64,000 nucleotides of DNA from positions 582,256-646,255 of the forward strand of contig NZ_JANHLC010000003.1 in NCBI RefSeq assembly GCF_028682395.1, in the 5' to 3' direction. The translations under genes and the position numbers were made by a program. Source of the stretch: Pseudomonas putida. GTDB lineage: Bacteria > Pseudomonadota > Gammaproteobacteria > Pseudomonadales > Pseudomonadaceae. The notes beneath the pieces were generated by a model. That model was not told where the DNA came from. It saw only the letters and a list, made by a program, of their open reading frames with translations, and did no database searches. How positions within the stretch are numbered: the first letter of the stretch is position 1; every line of letters starts with the position of its first letter. Shown in pieces: positions 50,367 through 59,704 of this stretch.

Positions 50367-50996
50367 TTACTTCGCGGCGCGCTCCTTGGCGATCAACTGG
50401 TCAGCGACCTGCAAGGCGCCTTCAGGACCACCCGCGGTGCCCAGGTCAAAGCGGTACTTGCCATTGACGATCATGGTCGGTACGCCGGAGATCTGATAGG
50501 CCTGGGCCTTCTTCTTGGCGTCCTCGACCTTGCCTTTGACGGCGAAGGAGTTGTAGGTGCTGAGGAACTTGTCTTTATCCACGCCTTCGTTGGCCAGGAA
50601 TGCGGCCATTTCTTCTGGCGTCGCCAGCTTGGCGCCACCGTGGATCGCTTCAAATACGGCCTTGTGGACCTTGTGTTCGACACCCATGGCTTCCAGGGTG
50701 ATGAACAGTTGGCCGTGGACGTTCCAGATACCACCGAACATGGCCGGGATGCGGACGAAGTTTACGTCGGCAGGCAACTTCTCGGCCCATGGATTGATGG
50801 TGGGCTCAAAGGCGTAGCAATGTGGGCAGCCATACCAGAAGAGCTCGACCACTTCGATCTTGCCCGGCACTGCAACGGGGACAGCGCTGCTCAGCTCGAC
50901 GTACTGTTTTCCGGCAACCGGTTCATCTGCAGCTTGGGCAGTCATGCCAAACAGGCTGGCGGTGACGAGAGCGGCGCTAAGGATCAGATTACGCAT
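50367..50996 (-). CDS. dsbA: Thiol:disulfide interchange protein DsbA
   Basis: Periplasmic oxidase that puts disulfides into exported proteins. The 209-residue protein has a signal peptide (MRNLILSAALVTASLFGMTAQA) and active site FWYGCPHCYAFEP near residue 56; the CPHC motif is the DsbA type. The cis-Pro loop is ISGVPTMIVNG near 165. The rest is the helical insertion. It lies downstream of cc4 on the minus strand, with a terminator between (51094-51122). P. aeruginosa PA5489 is at the same position next to the cytochrome genes. Confidence 0.97.
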   Translation of the reverse strand: MRNLILSAALVTASLFGMTAQAADEPVAGKQYVELSSAVPVAVPGKIEVVELFWYGCPHCYAFEPTINPWAEKLPADVNFVRIPAMFGGIWNVHGQLFITLEAMGVEHKVHKAVFEAIHGGAKLATPEEMAAFLANEGVDKDKFLSTYNSFAVKGKVEDAKKKAQAYQISGVPTMIVNGKYRFDLGTAGGPEGALQVADQLIAKERAAK

Positions 50997-51093
50997 GCTT
51001 TACTCCTGGATTGTTAGAGTCGCCTCGTTGCGACCTGCCGGGTGAGGCAGAACGGCTCGGGCTTGGGTGAGTTAGTGTAACGGTAGCAGCCAC

Positions 51094-51122
51094 AAAAAAG
51101 GGCGACCGAAGTCACCCTTTTT
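51094..51122 (-). terminator. rho-independent terminator of cytochrome c4 transcript
   Basis: AAAAAAGGGCGAC, a 4-base loop and GTCACCCTTTTT (one G-T wobble) form a hairpin with T-rich arm in the leftward direction, between cc4 and dsbA. A second hairpin lies at 51157-51181. Confidence 0.8.
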
Positions 51123-51156
51123 ATGCTTGCATCCATGTATTAAACGATCGTTAACA

Positions 51157-51181
51157 GCACCGGGGAGCGACGCCCCGGTGC
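51157..51181 (-). terminator. hairpin just after the cytochrome c4 gene
   Basis: GCACCGGGG, a 7-base loop and CCCCGGTGC. It begins 16 bases after the stop codon and has no T-run, so it may stabilise the mRNA end instead of terminating it. Confidence 0.5.
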
Positions 51182-51197
51182 GCTCGATCGCCGGGGC

Positions 51198-51803
51198 TTA
51201 GTGCAGGCCCTGGATGTAGCTCGATACCGCTTCGATATCCTTGTTGCTCAGCTTGGCCGCGATGCTGCGCATGACCATGGTGTCGCCGTCGTTGGTACGC
51301 TCGCCTTCACGGAACGCCGTCAGCTGCTTGGCGATATAGGCTGCGTGCTGGCCACCCAGGTGCGGGAAGCCGGCTGCTGCGTTGCCTGCACCATTAGGCG
51401 AATGGCAACCGGTGCAGGCTGGCATGCCCTGGTCGAGCTTGCCGCCGCGGAAAAGCTCTTCACCGTGCGCCACGACTTTTGGATCGGCTGCACCGACGCT
51501 GCCTTTCTGGCTGGCGAAGTAGGCAGCGATATCGGCAATGTCCTGATCGCTCAGGTTGGTCAACATGCCGGTCATTTCCAGAACCTGACGCTTGCCCGAC
51601 TTGATGTCGTGCAACTGCTTCTTCAGGTAAGTCTCGCCCTGACCTGCCAGCTTCGGAAAGTTGGGGGCCATGCTGTTGCCGTCCGGACCGTGACATGCGC
51701 CACACACAGCGGTTTTTGCCTGACCTGCAGCAGCGTCGCCTGCAGCATGGGCAAAACCGGTGATGCCCAGGGTCAACAGCAGACTCACGATTATTTTGTT
51801 CAT
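51198..51803 (-). CDS. cc4: Cytochrome c4, diheme
   Basis: Periplasmic diheme electron carrier to terminal oxidases (cbb3 type). The 201-residue protein has a signal peptide (MNKIIVSLLLTLGITGFAHA) and two CXXCH sites: CGACHG near residue 35 and CTGCHS near 132, with the Met ligands in MTGMLTN and MVMRSIA stretches. The two halves are internally repeated (NFPKLAGQGETYLKKQL and GFPHLGGQHAAYIAKQL). It lies 46 bases after the c5-type gene on the same strand. The pair is PA5490/PA5491-like. No anomalies. Confidence 0.96.
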   Translation of the reverse strand: MNKIIVSLLLTLGITGFAHAAGDAAAGQAKTAVCGACHGPDGNSMAPNFPKLAGQGETYLKKQLHDIKSGKRQVLEMTGMLTNLSDQDIADIAAYFASQKGSVGAADPKVVAHGEELFRGGKLDQGMPACTGCHSPNGAGNAAAGFPHLGGQHAAYIAKQLTAFREGERTNDGDTMVMRSIAAKLSNKDIEAVSSYIQGLH

Positions 51804-51849
51804 CAGCTAATCCAACTACGGCTAAGGGTTAAAGAGTTATGGACCGGGA

Positions 51850-52140
51850 TTACTCGCTCATCCACTGGATGATTGCTCGGTAATCCTCGGCACTGCAGTC
51901 CATGCACAAACCACGCGGCGGCATCGCCTTGAAACCCTGGGTCACGTGTTGCACCAGTGTCTCCATACCTTGGGCCCGTCTCGGCGCCCAGGCTGCCTGG
52001 TCACCCGGTTTCGGTGCCGTTGGCAGCTGTCCGGCATGGCAGGCAATACAAGCACGGTTGTACACGGCTTCCGGATCCTGTGTAGCCTGAGCGCTGTAAA
52101 GCGGCATCAAGATACCGGCAGCAAGCAGCCATTTCGTCAT
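51850..52140 (-). CDS. cytochrome c5-type monoheme protein
   Basis: 96-residue periplasmic cytochrome with signal peptide (MTKWLLAAGILMPLYSAQA). The heme site CIACHAG is at about residue 31 and the Met ligand is in FKAMPPRGLCMDCS; the CMDC disulfide is a c5 marker. It is upstream of cc4 on the minus strand and may be co-transcribed. It is divergent from engB, with about 190 bases between. Electron partner not visible. Confidence 0.93.
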   Translation of the reverse strand: MTKWLLAAGILMPLYSAQATQDPEAVYNRACIACHAGQLPTAPKPGDQAAWAPRRAQGMETLVQHVTQGFKAMPPRGLCMDCSAEDYRAIIQWMSE

Positions 52141-52333
52141 AAAACGACCTTTTCAGGGTTGGGAGCGTGCTGCGTTCTAAATGCGCAACCTAGGTCTATC
52201 GCCCCCGTGCACTTCATCCTACGTTGGGACAAAGCGCACACAAAATCTGCGGCATTATATACTGGCGTTACTGAAACGGAAACGACACCGCTTGCCGCAC
52301 CCTACTCCCGGCACCGCCCCTATCGGAAATCCC

Positions 52334-52978
52334 ATGCAACTCAAGAACCCTATTCTCGGTCTGTGCCAACAGGCTACCTTCATGCTCAGCGCTGCCAAAG
52401 TCGATCAATGCCCCGATGACGAGGGCTTTGAAGTCGCCTTTGCCGGCCGCTCCAACGCCGGTAAATCCAGTGCGCTGAACACTCTTACCCACGCCAGCCT
52501 GGCCCGTACCTCGAAAACGCCGGGGCGCACGCAACTGCTCAACTTCTTCAAGCTAGACGACGAACGCCGCCTGGTCGACCTCCCTGGCTACGGCTACGCC
52601 AAGGTGCCAATCCCGCTGAAACAGCACTGGCAGCGCCACTTGGAAGCCTATCTGGGCAGTCGCGAGAGCCTTAAAGGCCTGATTCTGATGATGGATATCC
52701 GCCATCCGATGACCGACTTCGACCTGCTGATGCTGGACTGGGCGAACGCCAGCGGCATGCCCATGCACATCCTGCTGACCAAGGCTGACAAGCTCACCTA
52801 TGGTGCGGCGAAGAACACCCTGCTCAAGGTTCAGGCAGAGATTCGCAAGGGCTGGGGCGACACGATCAGCATCCAGTTGTTCTCGGCGCCCAAACGTATG
52901 GGTCTCGAAGATGCCTACAAAGTTCTCGCAGATTGGCTGGAGTTAGCCGACAAAGGCGCCGATTCGCCAGAAGCCTGA
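52334..52978 (+). CDS. engB: Ribosome biogenesis GTP-binding protein EngB (YsxC/YihA)
   Basis: GTPase needed for 50S assembly. The ATG at 52334 gives 214 residues starting [20 protein letters not shown]; a longer reading from 52181 is rejected. G motifs: G1 [13 protein letters not shown]2 SKTPGRTQ, G3 [11 protein letters not shown] and G4 TKADK are intact. The SAPKR G5 follows. The gene is divergent from the cytochrome c5-type gene and faces polA across a 280-base gap that holds the ErsA RNA. This order matches PA5492. Confidence 0.97.
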   Translation: MQLKNPILGLCQQATFMLSAAKVDQCPDDEGFEVAFAGRSNAGKSSALNTLTHASLARTSKTPGRTQLLNFFKLDDERRLVDLPGYGYAKVPIPLKQHWQRHLEAYLGSRESLKGLILMMDIRHPMTDFDLLMLDWANASGMPMHILLTKADKLTYGAAKNTLLKVQAEIRKGWGDTISIQLFSAPKRMGLEDAYKVLADWLELADKGADSPEA

Positions 52979-52991
52979 AGAAATCGCAGGC

Positions 52992-53122
52992 AAAAAAAAC
53001 CCCGGACTTCGTATGGGGAGGGGGAAGTTCGGGGTCCAAGTTCCGGACCGCTAGGGCGGGGTCCAGATATCTGCCAACACTTAACACAACATAGGAGCAT
53101 CGAAGGGCTTCACCAGCCATTC
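52992..53122 (-). ncRNA. ersA: small RNA ErsA (Spot 42-like position)
   Basis: Leftward transcript from just after the AlgU promoter to a strong terminator: hairpin ACCCCGGACTTC / GAAGTTCGGGGT (52999-53034) with an eight-T tract ending at 52992. This gives about 131 nt, the known ErsA size (132). The terminator loop is C-rich (CCCCCUCCCC), the anti-Shine-Dalgarno type sequence that ErsA uses to bind targets such as algC. ErsA lies between polA and engB in Pseudomonas, as Spot 42 does in enterics. The 5' end is estimated from the promoter. Confidence 0.88.
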
Positions 53123-53128
53123 AGGTAC

Positions 53129-53155
53129 TCAGATCAGGGTTCACCCATTTAGTTC
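53129..53155 (-). promoter_or_regulatory. AlgU (sigma-22) promoter of ersA
   Basis: Minus strand GAACTA (53150-53155), 16-base spacer and TCTGA (53129-53133): a near-perfect extracytoplasmic-sigma promoter. It ties ErsA to envelope stress, as known in P. aeruginosa. Its distance to the terminator gives the RNA length. Confidence 0.88.
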
Positions 53156-53259
53156 CGGGTGCGGTAAAAAACAATTTGGCCTAGCGCCGATCCTTTCGGT
53201 GCTAATAGCTCCAGTTCAGCCGCGACACTATGCCGCGGCCGAAAGATCAAGAAATCCCC

Positions 53260-56025
53260 TTAATGGGCCTCATCCCAGTTGTTGCCGATCCCGACTTCGA
53301 CCACCAAGGGCACATCGAGCTGCGCTGCCGCGCTCATATGCAGGCGAATCTGCTCGCTGACCTGCTCGACCAGGTCCTCGCGCACTTCCAATACCAATTC
53401 GTCATGCACCTGCAAAATGACGGTGGCGTCCAGGCCAGACGTTGTCAGCCAGCGATCTACCGCCACCATGGCTTTCTTGATGATATCGGCGGCCGTGCCC
53501 TGCATCGGCGCGTTGATCGCCGTGCGCTCGGCGCCTTTGCGCAGGGCCGGGTTCTTGGCATTGATCTCTGGCAGGTAGAGCCGGCGCCCGAAGATGGTTT
53601 CGACGAACCCCTGCTCGGCCGCTTGCGCCCGCGTGCGCTCCATGTACTCCAGCACCCCCGGATAGCGGGCGAAGTAGCGGTCGATATAGGCCTGCGATTG
53701 CTTGCGATCGACCCCGATCTGCTTGGCCAGGCCAAAGGCGCTCATGCCGTAGATCAGGCCGAAGTTGATGGCCTTGGCACTGCGCCGCTGGTCGGTGGTT
53801 ACCGCGTCCAGATCGACGCCAAAGACTTCGGCGGCCGTCGCCCGGTGAACGTCCAGATTATTGCGGAAGGCATGCAGCAAACCTTCGTCCTTGGCCAGGT
53901 GGGCCATGATCCGCAGTTCGATCTGCGAGTAGTCCGCTGCCAGCAGTTTGTAGCCCTTGGGAGCCACGAACGCCTGGCGGATCCGTCGACCTTCGGCGGT
54001 GCGGATTGGGATGTTCTGCAGGTTGGGATCGCTGGACGACAGGCGCCCTGTCGCGGCGACTGCCTGGTGATAGGAGGTGTGGATACGCCCGGTGCGCGGG
54101 TTGATCTGCTCCGGCAGGCGGTCGGTGTAGGTGCTTTTCAGCTTGCTCATGGAGCGGTACTGCATCAGCACCTTGGGCAGCGGGAAGTCCTGCTCGGCCA
54201 ATTCGGCCAGTACCGCTTCGGCGGTGGAGGCCTGGCCTTTGGCAGTCTTGCTCAACACCGGCAGGCCGAGCTTTTCGTACAAGATCACGCCCAGTTGCTT
54301 GGGCGAACTCAGATTGAATTCTTCGCCGGCGATGGCAAACGCCTCACGCTCCAGGGCAACCATCTTCTCGCCCAGTTCCACGCTCTGGATACCCAGCAGA
54401 TGGGCATCGACCAACGCGCCTTGACGCTCGATCCGTGCCAGCACCGGTACCAGCGGCATTTCGATTTCTTCCAGCACTTTGTACAGACTGGGGATTGCCG
54501 CGAGCTTTTCCTGCAAGGCGAGGTGCAGGCGCAGGGTCACGTCGGCATCTTCGGCGGCGTAGGGGCCGGCCTGCTCCAGGGATATCTGGTCAAAGGTCAG
54601 CTGCTTGGCGCCTTTGCCGGCGATGTCCTGGAAGCTGGTGGTGGTGTGCCCCAGATACTTGAGTGCCAGGCTGTCCATGTCATGACGGGTGGCCGTGGAG
54701 TCGAGCACGTAGGATTCGAGCATGGTGTCGAACGCGATGCCCTTGACCTCGATACCCTGGGTCGGATCACCACCGATGGCGCAGTTGGCCAGGATATTCA
54801 TATCGAACTTGGCGTGCTGGCCGACCTTCAGTCGGGTCGGGTCTTCCAGCAGCGGTTTGAGTGCCAGCAGCACGGTGTCGCGGTCCAACTGCTCGGGAAC
54901 GCCCATATACGAGTGGGTCAGCGGGATATACGCGGCTTCGTCGGGCTTGACCGCAAACGACAGGCCGACCAGTTGGGCCTGCTGGGCGTCGATCCCGGTG
55001 GTCTCGGTGTCGAAGGCGAACAGCTTGGCCTGGCTCAGCTTGTCCAGCCAGACCTGTAAGCGCGCGGTATCAAGAATGGTCTCGTAGCGCGATTGGGTTT
55101 CGGTTTCGGCCGGCGCTTGCGCAGCGACCGTCTGCCCCGCGCGCTTGGCTTCGCGCTGCAGTTCGTCGAACCAGCTCTTGAACTCCAGCAGGGTGTAGAG
55201 CTCGGCGAGCTTCTCGCGATCCGGCTCGCCTAAGTGCAAATCATCCAGGCCGACATCCAGCGGCACGTCGACCTTGATTGTCGCCAGGCGGTAGGACAGG
55301 AAAGCCATGTCCTTATGTTCCAGCAACTTGGCCGGCAGGGTCTTGGCCCCGCGGATCGGCAGGGTCGGGACAATATCCAGGTTCTCGTACAGTTCTTTCA
55401 GGCCGCCGTTGACGCCGACCAGCAAGCCGACGGCAGTTTTTTCGCCGACGCCCGGCACGCCGGGAATATTGTCGGATGAGTCGCCCATCAGCGCCAGGAA
55501 GTCGATGATCTGCTCAGGAGCGACGCCAAACTTCTCCTTAACGCCAGCCACATCCAGCGAGCTACCGGTCATGGTATTGACCAGCGTAATGTGCCCGTCG
55601 ACCAGTTGCGCCATGTCCTTGTCACCGGTGGAAATCACCACCGGGCGATCCGCTGCCGCACTGCTGCGAGCCAGGGTGCCGATCACGTCATCGGCCTCGA
55701 CGTTGTCCACGCACAACAACGGGAAACCCAGGGCCTTGACGCTGGCATGCAAGGGTTCGATCTGCACGCGCATATCGTCGGGCATGCTCGGGCGATTGGC
55801 CTTGTAGTCGGCGTACATCTCATCGCGAAAGGTCCCGCCCTTGGCGTCGAAGACCACGGCGAAAGGGCTGTCGGGATACTGCTTGCGCAGGCTTTTGAGC
55901 ATGTTCAGCACGCCCTTGACCGCGCCTGTCGGCAGGCCCTTGGAGGTGGTCAGTGGCGGTAATGCGTGAAAGGCGCGGTAGAGGTAGGAAGAACCGTCCA
56001 CCAGGACGAGGGGAGCTTGGCTCAT
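53260..56025 (-). CDS. polA: DNA polymerase I
   Basis: Repair and Okazaki fragment polymerase. The start [19 protein letters not shown] (ATG 56025) gives 921 residues; four residues upstream are rejected. The 5'-3' exonuclease domain (1-290) has [10 protein letters not shown] and the [10 protein letters not shown] helix-hairpin-helix; the 3'-5' exonuclease domain has FAFDTETTG (about residue 340), so proofreading is likely active; the polymerase domain has [25 protein letters not shown] and [10 protein letters not shown]. Complete three-domain protein. ErsA follows its 3' end and shares its strand. Divergent from the DUF2782 gene. Confidence 0.98.
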   Translation of the reverse strand: MSQAPLVLVDGSSYLYRAFHALPPLTTSKGLPTGAVKGVLNMLKSLRKQYPDSPFAVVFDAKGGTFRDEMYADYKANRPSMPDDMRVQIEPLHASVKALGFPLLCVDNVEADDVIGTLARSSAAADRPVVISTGDKDMAQLVDGHITLVNTMTGSSLDVAGVKEKFGVAPEQIIDFLALMGDSSDNIPGVPGVGEKTAVGLLVGVNGGLKELYENLDIVPTLPIRGAKTLPAKLLEHKDMAFLSYRLATIKVDVPLDVGLDDLHLGEPDREKLAELYTLLEFKSWFDELQREAKRAGQTVAAQAPAETETQSRYETILDTARLQVWLDKLSQAKLFAFDTETTGIDAQQAQLVGLSFAVKPDEAAYIPLTHSYMGVPEQLDRDTVLLALKPLLEDPTRLKVGQHAKFDMNILANCAIGGDPTQGIEVKGIAFDTMLESYVLDSTATRHDMDSLALKYLGHTTTSFQDIAGKGAKQLTFDQISLEQAGPYAAEDADVTLRLHLALQEKLAAIPSLYKVLEEIEMPLVPVLARIERQGALVDAHLLGIQSVELGEKMVALEREAFAIAGEEFNLSSPKQLGVILYEKLGLPVLSKTAKGQASTAEAVLAELAEQDFPLPKVLMQYRSMSKLKSTYTDRLPEQINPRTGRIHTSYHQAVAATGRLSSSDPNLQNIPIRTAEGRRIRQAFVAPKGYKLLAADYSQIELRIMAHLAKDEGLLHAFRNNLDVHRATAAEVFGVDLDAVTTDQRRSAKAINFGLIYGMSAFGLAKQIGVDRKQSQAYIDRYFARYPGVLEYMERTRAQAAEQGFVETIFGRRLYLPEINAKNPALRKGAERTAINAPMQGTAADIIKKAMVAVDRWLTTSGLDATVILQVHDELVLEVREDLVEQVSEQIRLHMSAAAQLDVPLVVEVGIGNNWDEAH

Positions 56026-56099
56026 GAGCAGAATCAACCTTTTCGGCGGGTCCGGCGCTAGAATGACCGGACTAATGACGACAAAGGGACAAGGTTATC

Positions 56100-56387
56100 A
56101 TGCGTACACTAAATCGCCTGTTGCTGGCCGGCTTGTTTGCACTCACTCCCCTGGCCGTGATGGCCGCGGATGATGCACCGGGCACGGATCCGCAAGTCAC
56201 CATCCGTACCGAGGGTGACCGGACCATCCAGGAATACCGGCAGAACGGTTTTCTCTATGCGATCAAGATCACTCCGAAAGGCGGCAAGCCGTACTTCCTG
56301 GTGCGTGCAGACGGTTCTGACGGCAATTTCATCCGTTCGGACCAGCCGGATATGCTGATCCCGCAATGGAAGATTTTCGAGTGGTAA
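56100..56387 (+). CDS. DUF2782 small exported protein
   Basis: 95-residue protein with signal peptide (MRTLNRLLLAGLFALTPLAVMAA, cleavage after AMA-like MAA) and a short beta-rich mature part: VTIRTEGDRTIQEYRQNGFLYAIKI, TPKGGKPYFLVRADG and the end PQWKIFEW. It is the DUF2782 family, which is only found near polA/thrB in pseudomonads and relatives. It is 60 bases upstream of thrB on the same strand. No function is known. Confidence 0.9.
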   Translation: MRTLNRLLLAGLFALTPLAVMAADDAPGTDPQVTIRTEGDRTIQEYRQNGFLYAIKITPKGGKPYFLVRADGSDGNFIRSDQPDMLIPQWKIFEW

Positions 56388-56446
56388 CCGTTCCTTAATT
56401 TCAACCGGCACCCTGCGCCTGGGTGCCCGTACTGGCAGTTTTAACC

Positions 56447-57397
56447 ATGTCTGTGTTCACACCCCTGGCTCGGCCCGAGCTGGAAACCTTTCTCGCCCCT
56501 TACGGGCTCGGCCGCCTGCTGGATTACCAGGGTATTGCTGCTGGTAGCGAAAATACCAACTTCTTCATCAGCCTGGAAAAGGGCGAGTTTGTCCTGACTC
56601 TGGTTGAGCGCGGGCCGATCCAGGACCTGCCCTTCTTTATCGAACTGCTCGATGTGCTCCACGACGCCGACCTGCCGGTGCCCTACGCGCTGCGTACCAC
56701 CGACGGCAGTGCCCTGCGCGAGCTTGCCGGCAAACCGGCGCTGTTGCAGCCGCGGCTGGCGGGTAAGCATGTCAAGCAGGCGAACGCCCAGCATTGCGTC
56801 CAGGTCGGCGAGTTGCTGGGGCATCTGCACCTGGCGACCCGCGAGCATGTGCTCGAGCGCAAGACCGACCGCGGCCTGGACTGGATGCTTGCAGAGGGGG
56901 GGCAGTTGCTCACGCGGCTGGATGCGGAGCCGAGCGCGCTGTTGCAGGCGGCCCTCGAGGAAATAAAGCAGCGCCAGGATCAGATCATGGCGCTGCCGCG
57001 GGCTAACATTCATGCCGATCTGTTCCGCGACAACGCGATGTTCGAAGGCACCCACCTGACGGGGCTGATCGACTTTTACAACGCCTGTTCCGGACCAATG
57101 CTCTACGACGTGGCCATCGCCCTGAACGACTGGTGCTCTGATGAGCAAGGGCAGATCGACGGCCCGCGCGCGCGCGCCTTGCTGGGCGCTTATGCCGCGC
57201 TGCGCCCGTTCACTGCCAGCGAGGCCGAACTCTGGCCGACCCTGCTGCGGGTCGCTTGCGTGCGCTTCTGGCTGTCGCGATTGATTGCCGCCGAATCATT
57301 CGCCGGCCAGGACGTGCTGATTCACGACCCGAGGGAGTTCCAAGTGCGGCTGGCCCAGCGGCAACAGGTCAGTACCCCGCTGCCGCTTGCCCTGTAA
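56447..57397 (+). CDS. thrB: Homoserine kinase (APH-fold type)
   Basis: Makes O-phosphohomoserine for threonine synthesis. The ATG at 56447 gives 316 residues starting MSVFTPLARPELETFLAPYGLG. It belongs to the aminoglycoside-phosphotransferase fold (type II ThrB), not the GHMP fold of E. coli: catalytic-loop motif NIHADLFRDNAMFEG and metal-binding LIDFYNACSGPMLYD are seen. It is in line with the DUF2782 gene. P. aeruginosa PA5495 is the orthologue. No anomalies. Confidence 0.95.
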   Translation: MSVFTPLARPELETFLAPYGLGRLLDYQGIAAGSENTNFFISLEKGEFVLTLVERGPIQDLPFFIELLDVLHDADLPVPYALRTTDGSALRELAGKPALLQPRLAGKHVKQANAQHCVQVGELLGHLHLATREHVLERKTDRGLDWMLAEGGQLLTRLDAEPSALLQAALEEIKQRQDQIMALPRANIHADLFRDNAMFEGTHLTGLIDFYNACSGPMLYDVAIALNDWCSDEQGQIDGPRARALLGAYAALRPFTASEAELWPTLLRVACVRFWLSRLIAAESFAGQDVLIHDPREFQVRLAQRQQVSTPLPLAL

Positions 57398-57402
57398 ACC
57401 TT

Positions 57403-57430
57403 CGTAGGCGTGAACAAGTCCGCTCCTACG
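57403..57430. repeat. REP-like palindromic repeat between thrB and znuA
   Basis: CGTAGGCG-TGAACAAGTC-CGCTCCTACG; on the other strand CGTAGGAGCGGACTTGTTCA, which resembles the GTAGGAGCGGACTTG-type REP element of fluorescent pseudomonads. It lies in a 52-base convergent gap, the usual setting for REP. Confidence 0.6.
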
Positions 57431-57449
57431 AGGGTTCGGGAGGCATCGT

Positions 57450-58370
57450 TTAAAGCCCTTCCAGGCAAGCTGCCAGGTCATTTCCGAGCTTTTCCAGTAC
57501 CTGCTCATAGCCCTGGGCAGTGGCTGGTGTGTAGCCGCCCAGCGCATCCAGTTCGGCGAGCTTGACCGGCAGGCCGGCAGTCAGGGTTTCGGCCAGGCGC
57601 GGGCGCAACGGTGGTTCGCTGAAGACGCAGGTCTTGCCGACTTCCTGCAAGCGCGCGCGCATCGCTGCGACATGCTGGGCGCCGGGTTGCACCTCGGAGG
57701 CGACGCTGAATACACCCGTGTGCTTGAGCCCATAGGCATCTTCGAAATAGTCGTAGGCTTCATGAAAGACGAAGTACGGTTTGCCGCTGACCACGGCCAA
57801 CCGGGCTTTCAGGCGGCTGTCCAGTGCGTCGAGGCGTTCGTTGAAGGCCTTGAGATTGCCTTGATAGCGGGGTGCATTGGCCGGGTCGGCCGCACTTAAA
57901 TCGGCTGCCATTCGGGCAGCGATGACGCGTGCATTGGTCGGCGATAACCAGAGGTGTGCGTCCAGACTGCCGGGACGGTGATCGTGGTCATGGTCGTCGG
58001 CATGTTCGGCGTGAGAGTGATTATCTTCGGCGAAATGGCGGAGTTTCAGATCCGGCAGCTCCTGGACGGTCACCGTTGGCAGGCTGCGGCCCTTGAGGAC
58101 GCGGGGCATAAAGCTTTCCATGTCCGGACCGATCCAGTAGAGCAAGTCCGCCGACTGCACGCGCCGTACGTCGGAAGGTCGCAAGGCGTAATTGTGGGGA
58201 GATGCGCCCGGCGGTAGCAGCACCTCGGGCACGGCCACGCCATCCTGGACGGCAGCGGCAATCAACTGTAGCGGCTTGATGCTGGTCAGTACTCGAACGT
58301 CGGCCTGGACCGGAGCCACGAATGACAAAGTGGCGGTTAAAGCGAGAAAAAAGGCAAAAAGACGGGACAC
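57450..58370 (-). CDS. znuA: Zinc ABC transporter substrate-binding protein ZnuA
   Basis: Periplasmic zinc-capture protein. The start is taken as the GTG at 58370 (GAG ribosome site 8 bases before), giving (M)SRLFAFFLALTATLSFVAPVQA; an alternative GTG is at 58379. The His-rich loop DNHSHAEHADDHDHDHR lies at about residues 119-135, typical of ZnuA. Metal ligands: H in PHNY near 60, HLW, and FHEAYDYF. It is divergent from zur with a likely Zur box between. Two cysteines near the C-terminus fit the disulfide in ZnuA. Confidence 0.95.
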   Translation of the reverse strand: MSRLFAFFLALTATLSFVAPVQADVRVLTSIKPLQLIAAAVQDGVAVPEVLLPPGASPHNYALRPSDVRRVQSADLLYWIGPDMESFMPRVLKGRSLPTVTVQELPDLKLRHFAEDNHSHAEHADDHDHDHRPGSLDAHLWLSPTNARVIAARMAADLSAADPANAPRYQGNLKAFNERLDALDSRLKARLAVVSGKPYFVFHEAYDYFEDAYGLKHTGVFSVASEVQPGAQHVAAMRARLQEVGKTCVFSEPPLRPRLAETLTAGLPVKLAELDALGGYTPATAQGYEQVLEKLGNDLAACLEGL

Positions 58371-58397
58371 GATAAGCACTCGACGTGACAGGAACAG

Positions 58398-58410
58398 GTA
58401 ACATAATAAC
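58398..58410. promoter_or_regulatory. candidate Zur box in the znuA-zur gap
   Basis: GTAACATAATAAC matches the Zur consensus (GTTATANTATAAC) at 9 of 12 fixed positions. It lies between the divergent znuA and zur genes, 27 bases from each start. Confidence 0.6.
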
Positions 58411-58436
58411 GTCTCTCACAAAAACCGTCGCCGCCC

Positions 58437-58919
58437 ATGTCCATAACACCGCTTGCCAGTCGCCCCCACGATCACTCCCATTGCGTGCACAGCGCCTTGT
58501 CGGAAGCCGATGCGCTGTGCGCTCGCCAGGGCCTGCGCCTGACGGCCTTGCGCCGCCGCGTGCTGGAGCTGGTGTGGCAGAGCCACAAGCCGCTGGGTGC
58601 CTACGATATTCTTGCCGTGCTCAGCGAACAGGATGGCCGCCGCGCTGCGCCGCCGACCGTGTACCGGGCACTGGACTTCCTGCTGGAAAACGGCCTGGTC
58701 CACCGGATCGCCTCGCTTAACGCCTTTGTCGGCTGCAATCACCCTGAGCACAAGCACCAGGGCCAGTTCCTGATTTGCCGTGAATGCCATGCGGCCATCG
58801 AGCTTGAGCAAAAGATCATCAGCGACGCGATCATCAGCAGCGCCCGCGATGTCGGCTTTATCGTCGAAGGTCAGACCGTCGAAGTGGTCGGCCTGTGCGC
58901 AGGCTGCCAGGGGGCGTGA
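58437..58919 (+). CDS. zur: Zinc uptake regulator Zur (Fur family)
   Basis: Zinc-sensing repressor of znu genes. The 160-residue protein starts [21 protein letters not shown], with His-rich residues at the N-terminus. The DNA-binding helix region is [26 protein letters not shown], and the zinc-binding part has NHPEHKHQG, two CXXC-type pairs (CRECH and CAGC) and the HIELEQK-like region. The stop overlaps znuC (TGATG), so zur-znuC-znuB are coupled. Confidence 0.94.
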   Translation: MSITPLASRPHDHSHCVHSALSEADALCARQGLRLTALRRRVLELVWQSHKPLGAYDILAVLSEQDGRRAAPPTVYRALDFLLENGLVHRIASLNAFVGCNHPEHKHQGQFLICRECHAAIELEQKIISDAIISSARDVGFIVEGQTVEVVGLCAGCQGA

Positions 58920-59704
58920 TGAGCACTGCATTGATCCGCCTTGAGCAGGTCTCGGTGGCCTTTGCCGGGCAGAACATCCTCGACAATATCCAGTTGAGCG
59001 TCGAGCCCGGCCAGATCGTGACCCTGATCGGCCCCAATGGTGCCGGCAAGACCACCTTGGTGCGCGCTGTGCTCGGCCTGCTCAAGCCCGACAGCGGCAG
59101 TGTCTGGCGCAAGCCGAAGCTGCGTGTCGGCTATATGCCGCAAAAGCTACATGTCGACCCGACGTTGCCGCTCTCGGTCCTGCGCTTTCTGCGCCTGGTG
59201 CCCGGTGTCGACCGTGCCAGGGCCCAGGCGGCGTTGACCGAAGTCGGGGCTGAACAGGTGATCGACAGCCCGGTGCAAAGCATTTCCGGTGGTGAAATGC
59301 AGCGCGTGCTGCTGGCGCGGGCCCTGCTGCGCGAGCCGCAGTTGCTGGTGCTCGACGAGCCGGTACAGGGCGTCGACGTGGCCGGTCAGGCTGAGCTGTA
59401 CAGCCTGATCACCCGTTTGCGTGACCGCCATGGTTGCGGCGTCTTGATGGTGTCCCACGACCTGCATCTGGTCATGAGTACCACCGACCAGGTGGTCTGC
59501 CTCAATCGCCATGTCTGCTGCTCCGGGCATCCTGAGCAGGTCAGCGGCGATCCGGCTTTTGTCGAGTTGTTCGGCAAAAACGCCGCGAGCCTGGCGATCT
59601 ATCACCACCATCACGACCATGCCCATGACCTGCATGGCGCGGTGGTCAGCGATACCCCGGCGACTCACGCCCATGTTCATGGAGATGGCTGCAAGCATGG
59701 CTGA
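58919..59704 (+). CDS. znuC: Zinc ABC transporter ATP-binding protein ZnuC
   Basis: ATPase of the zinc importer. The ATG at 58919 (one-base overlap of TGATG with zur) gives 261 residues: [19 protein letters not shown], Walker [11 protein letters not shown] near 40, signature [14 protein letters not shown] near 120 and Walker [13 protein letters not shown]. The C-terminal tail is His-rich ([13 protein letters not shown] and [12 protein letters not shown]), probably a zinc-sensing or storage tail not seen in E. coli ZnuC, though common in pseudomonads. It overlaps znuB by 8 bases. Confidence 0.95.
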   Translation: MSTALIRLEQVSVAFAGQNILDNIQLSVEPGQIVTLIGPNGAGKTTLVRAVLGLLKPDSGSVWRKPKLRVGYMPQKLHVDPTLPLSVLRFLRLVPGVDRARAQAALTEVGAEQVIDSPVQSISGGEMQRVLLARALLREPQLLVLDEPVQGVDVAGQAELYSLITRLRDRHGCGVLMVSHDLHLVMSTTDQVVCLNRHVCCSGHPEQVSGDPAFVELFGKNAASLAIYHHHHDHAHDLHGAVVSDTPATHAHVHGDGCKHG

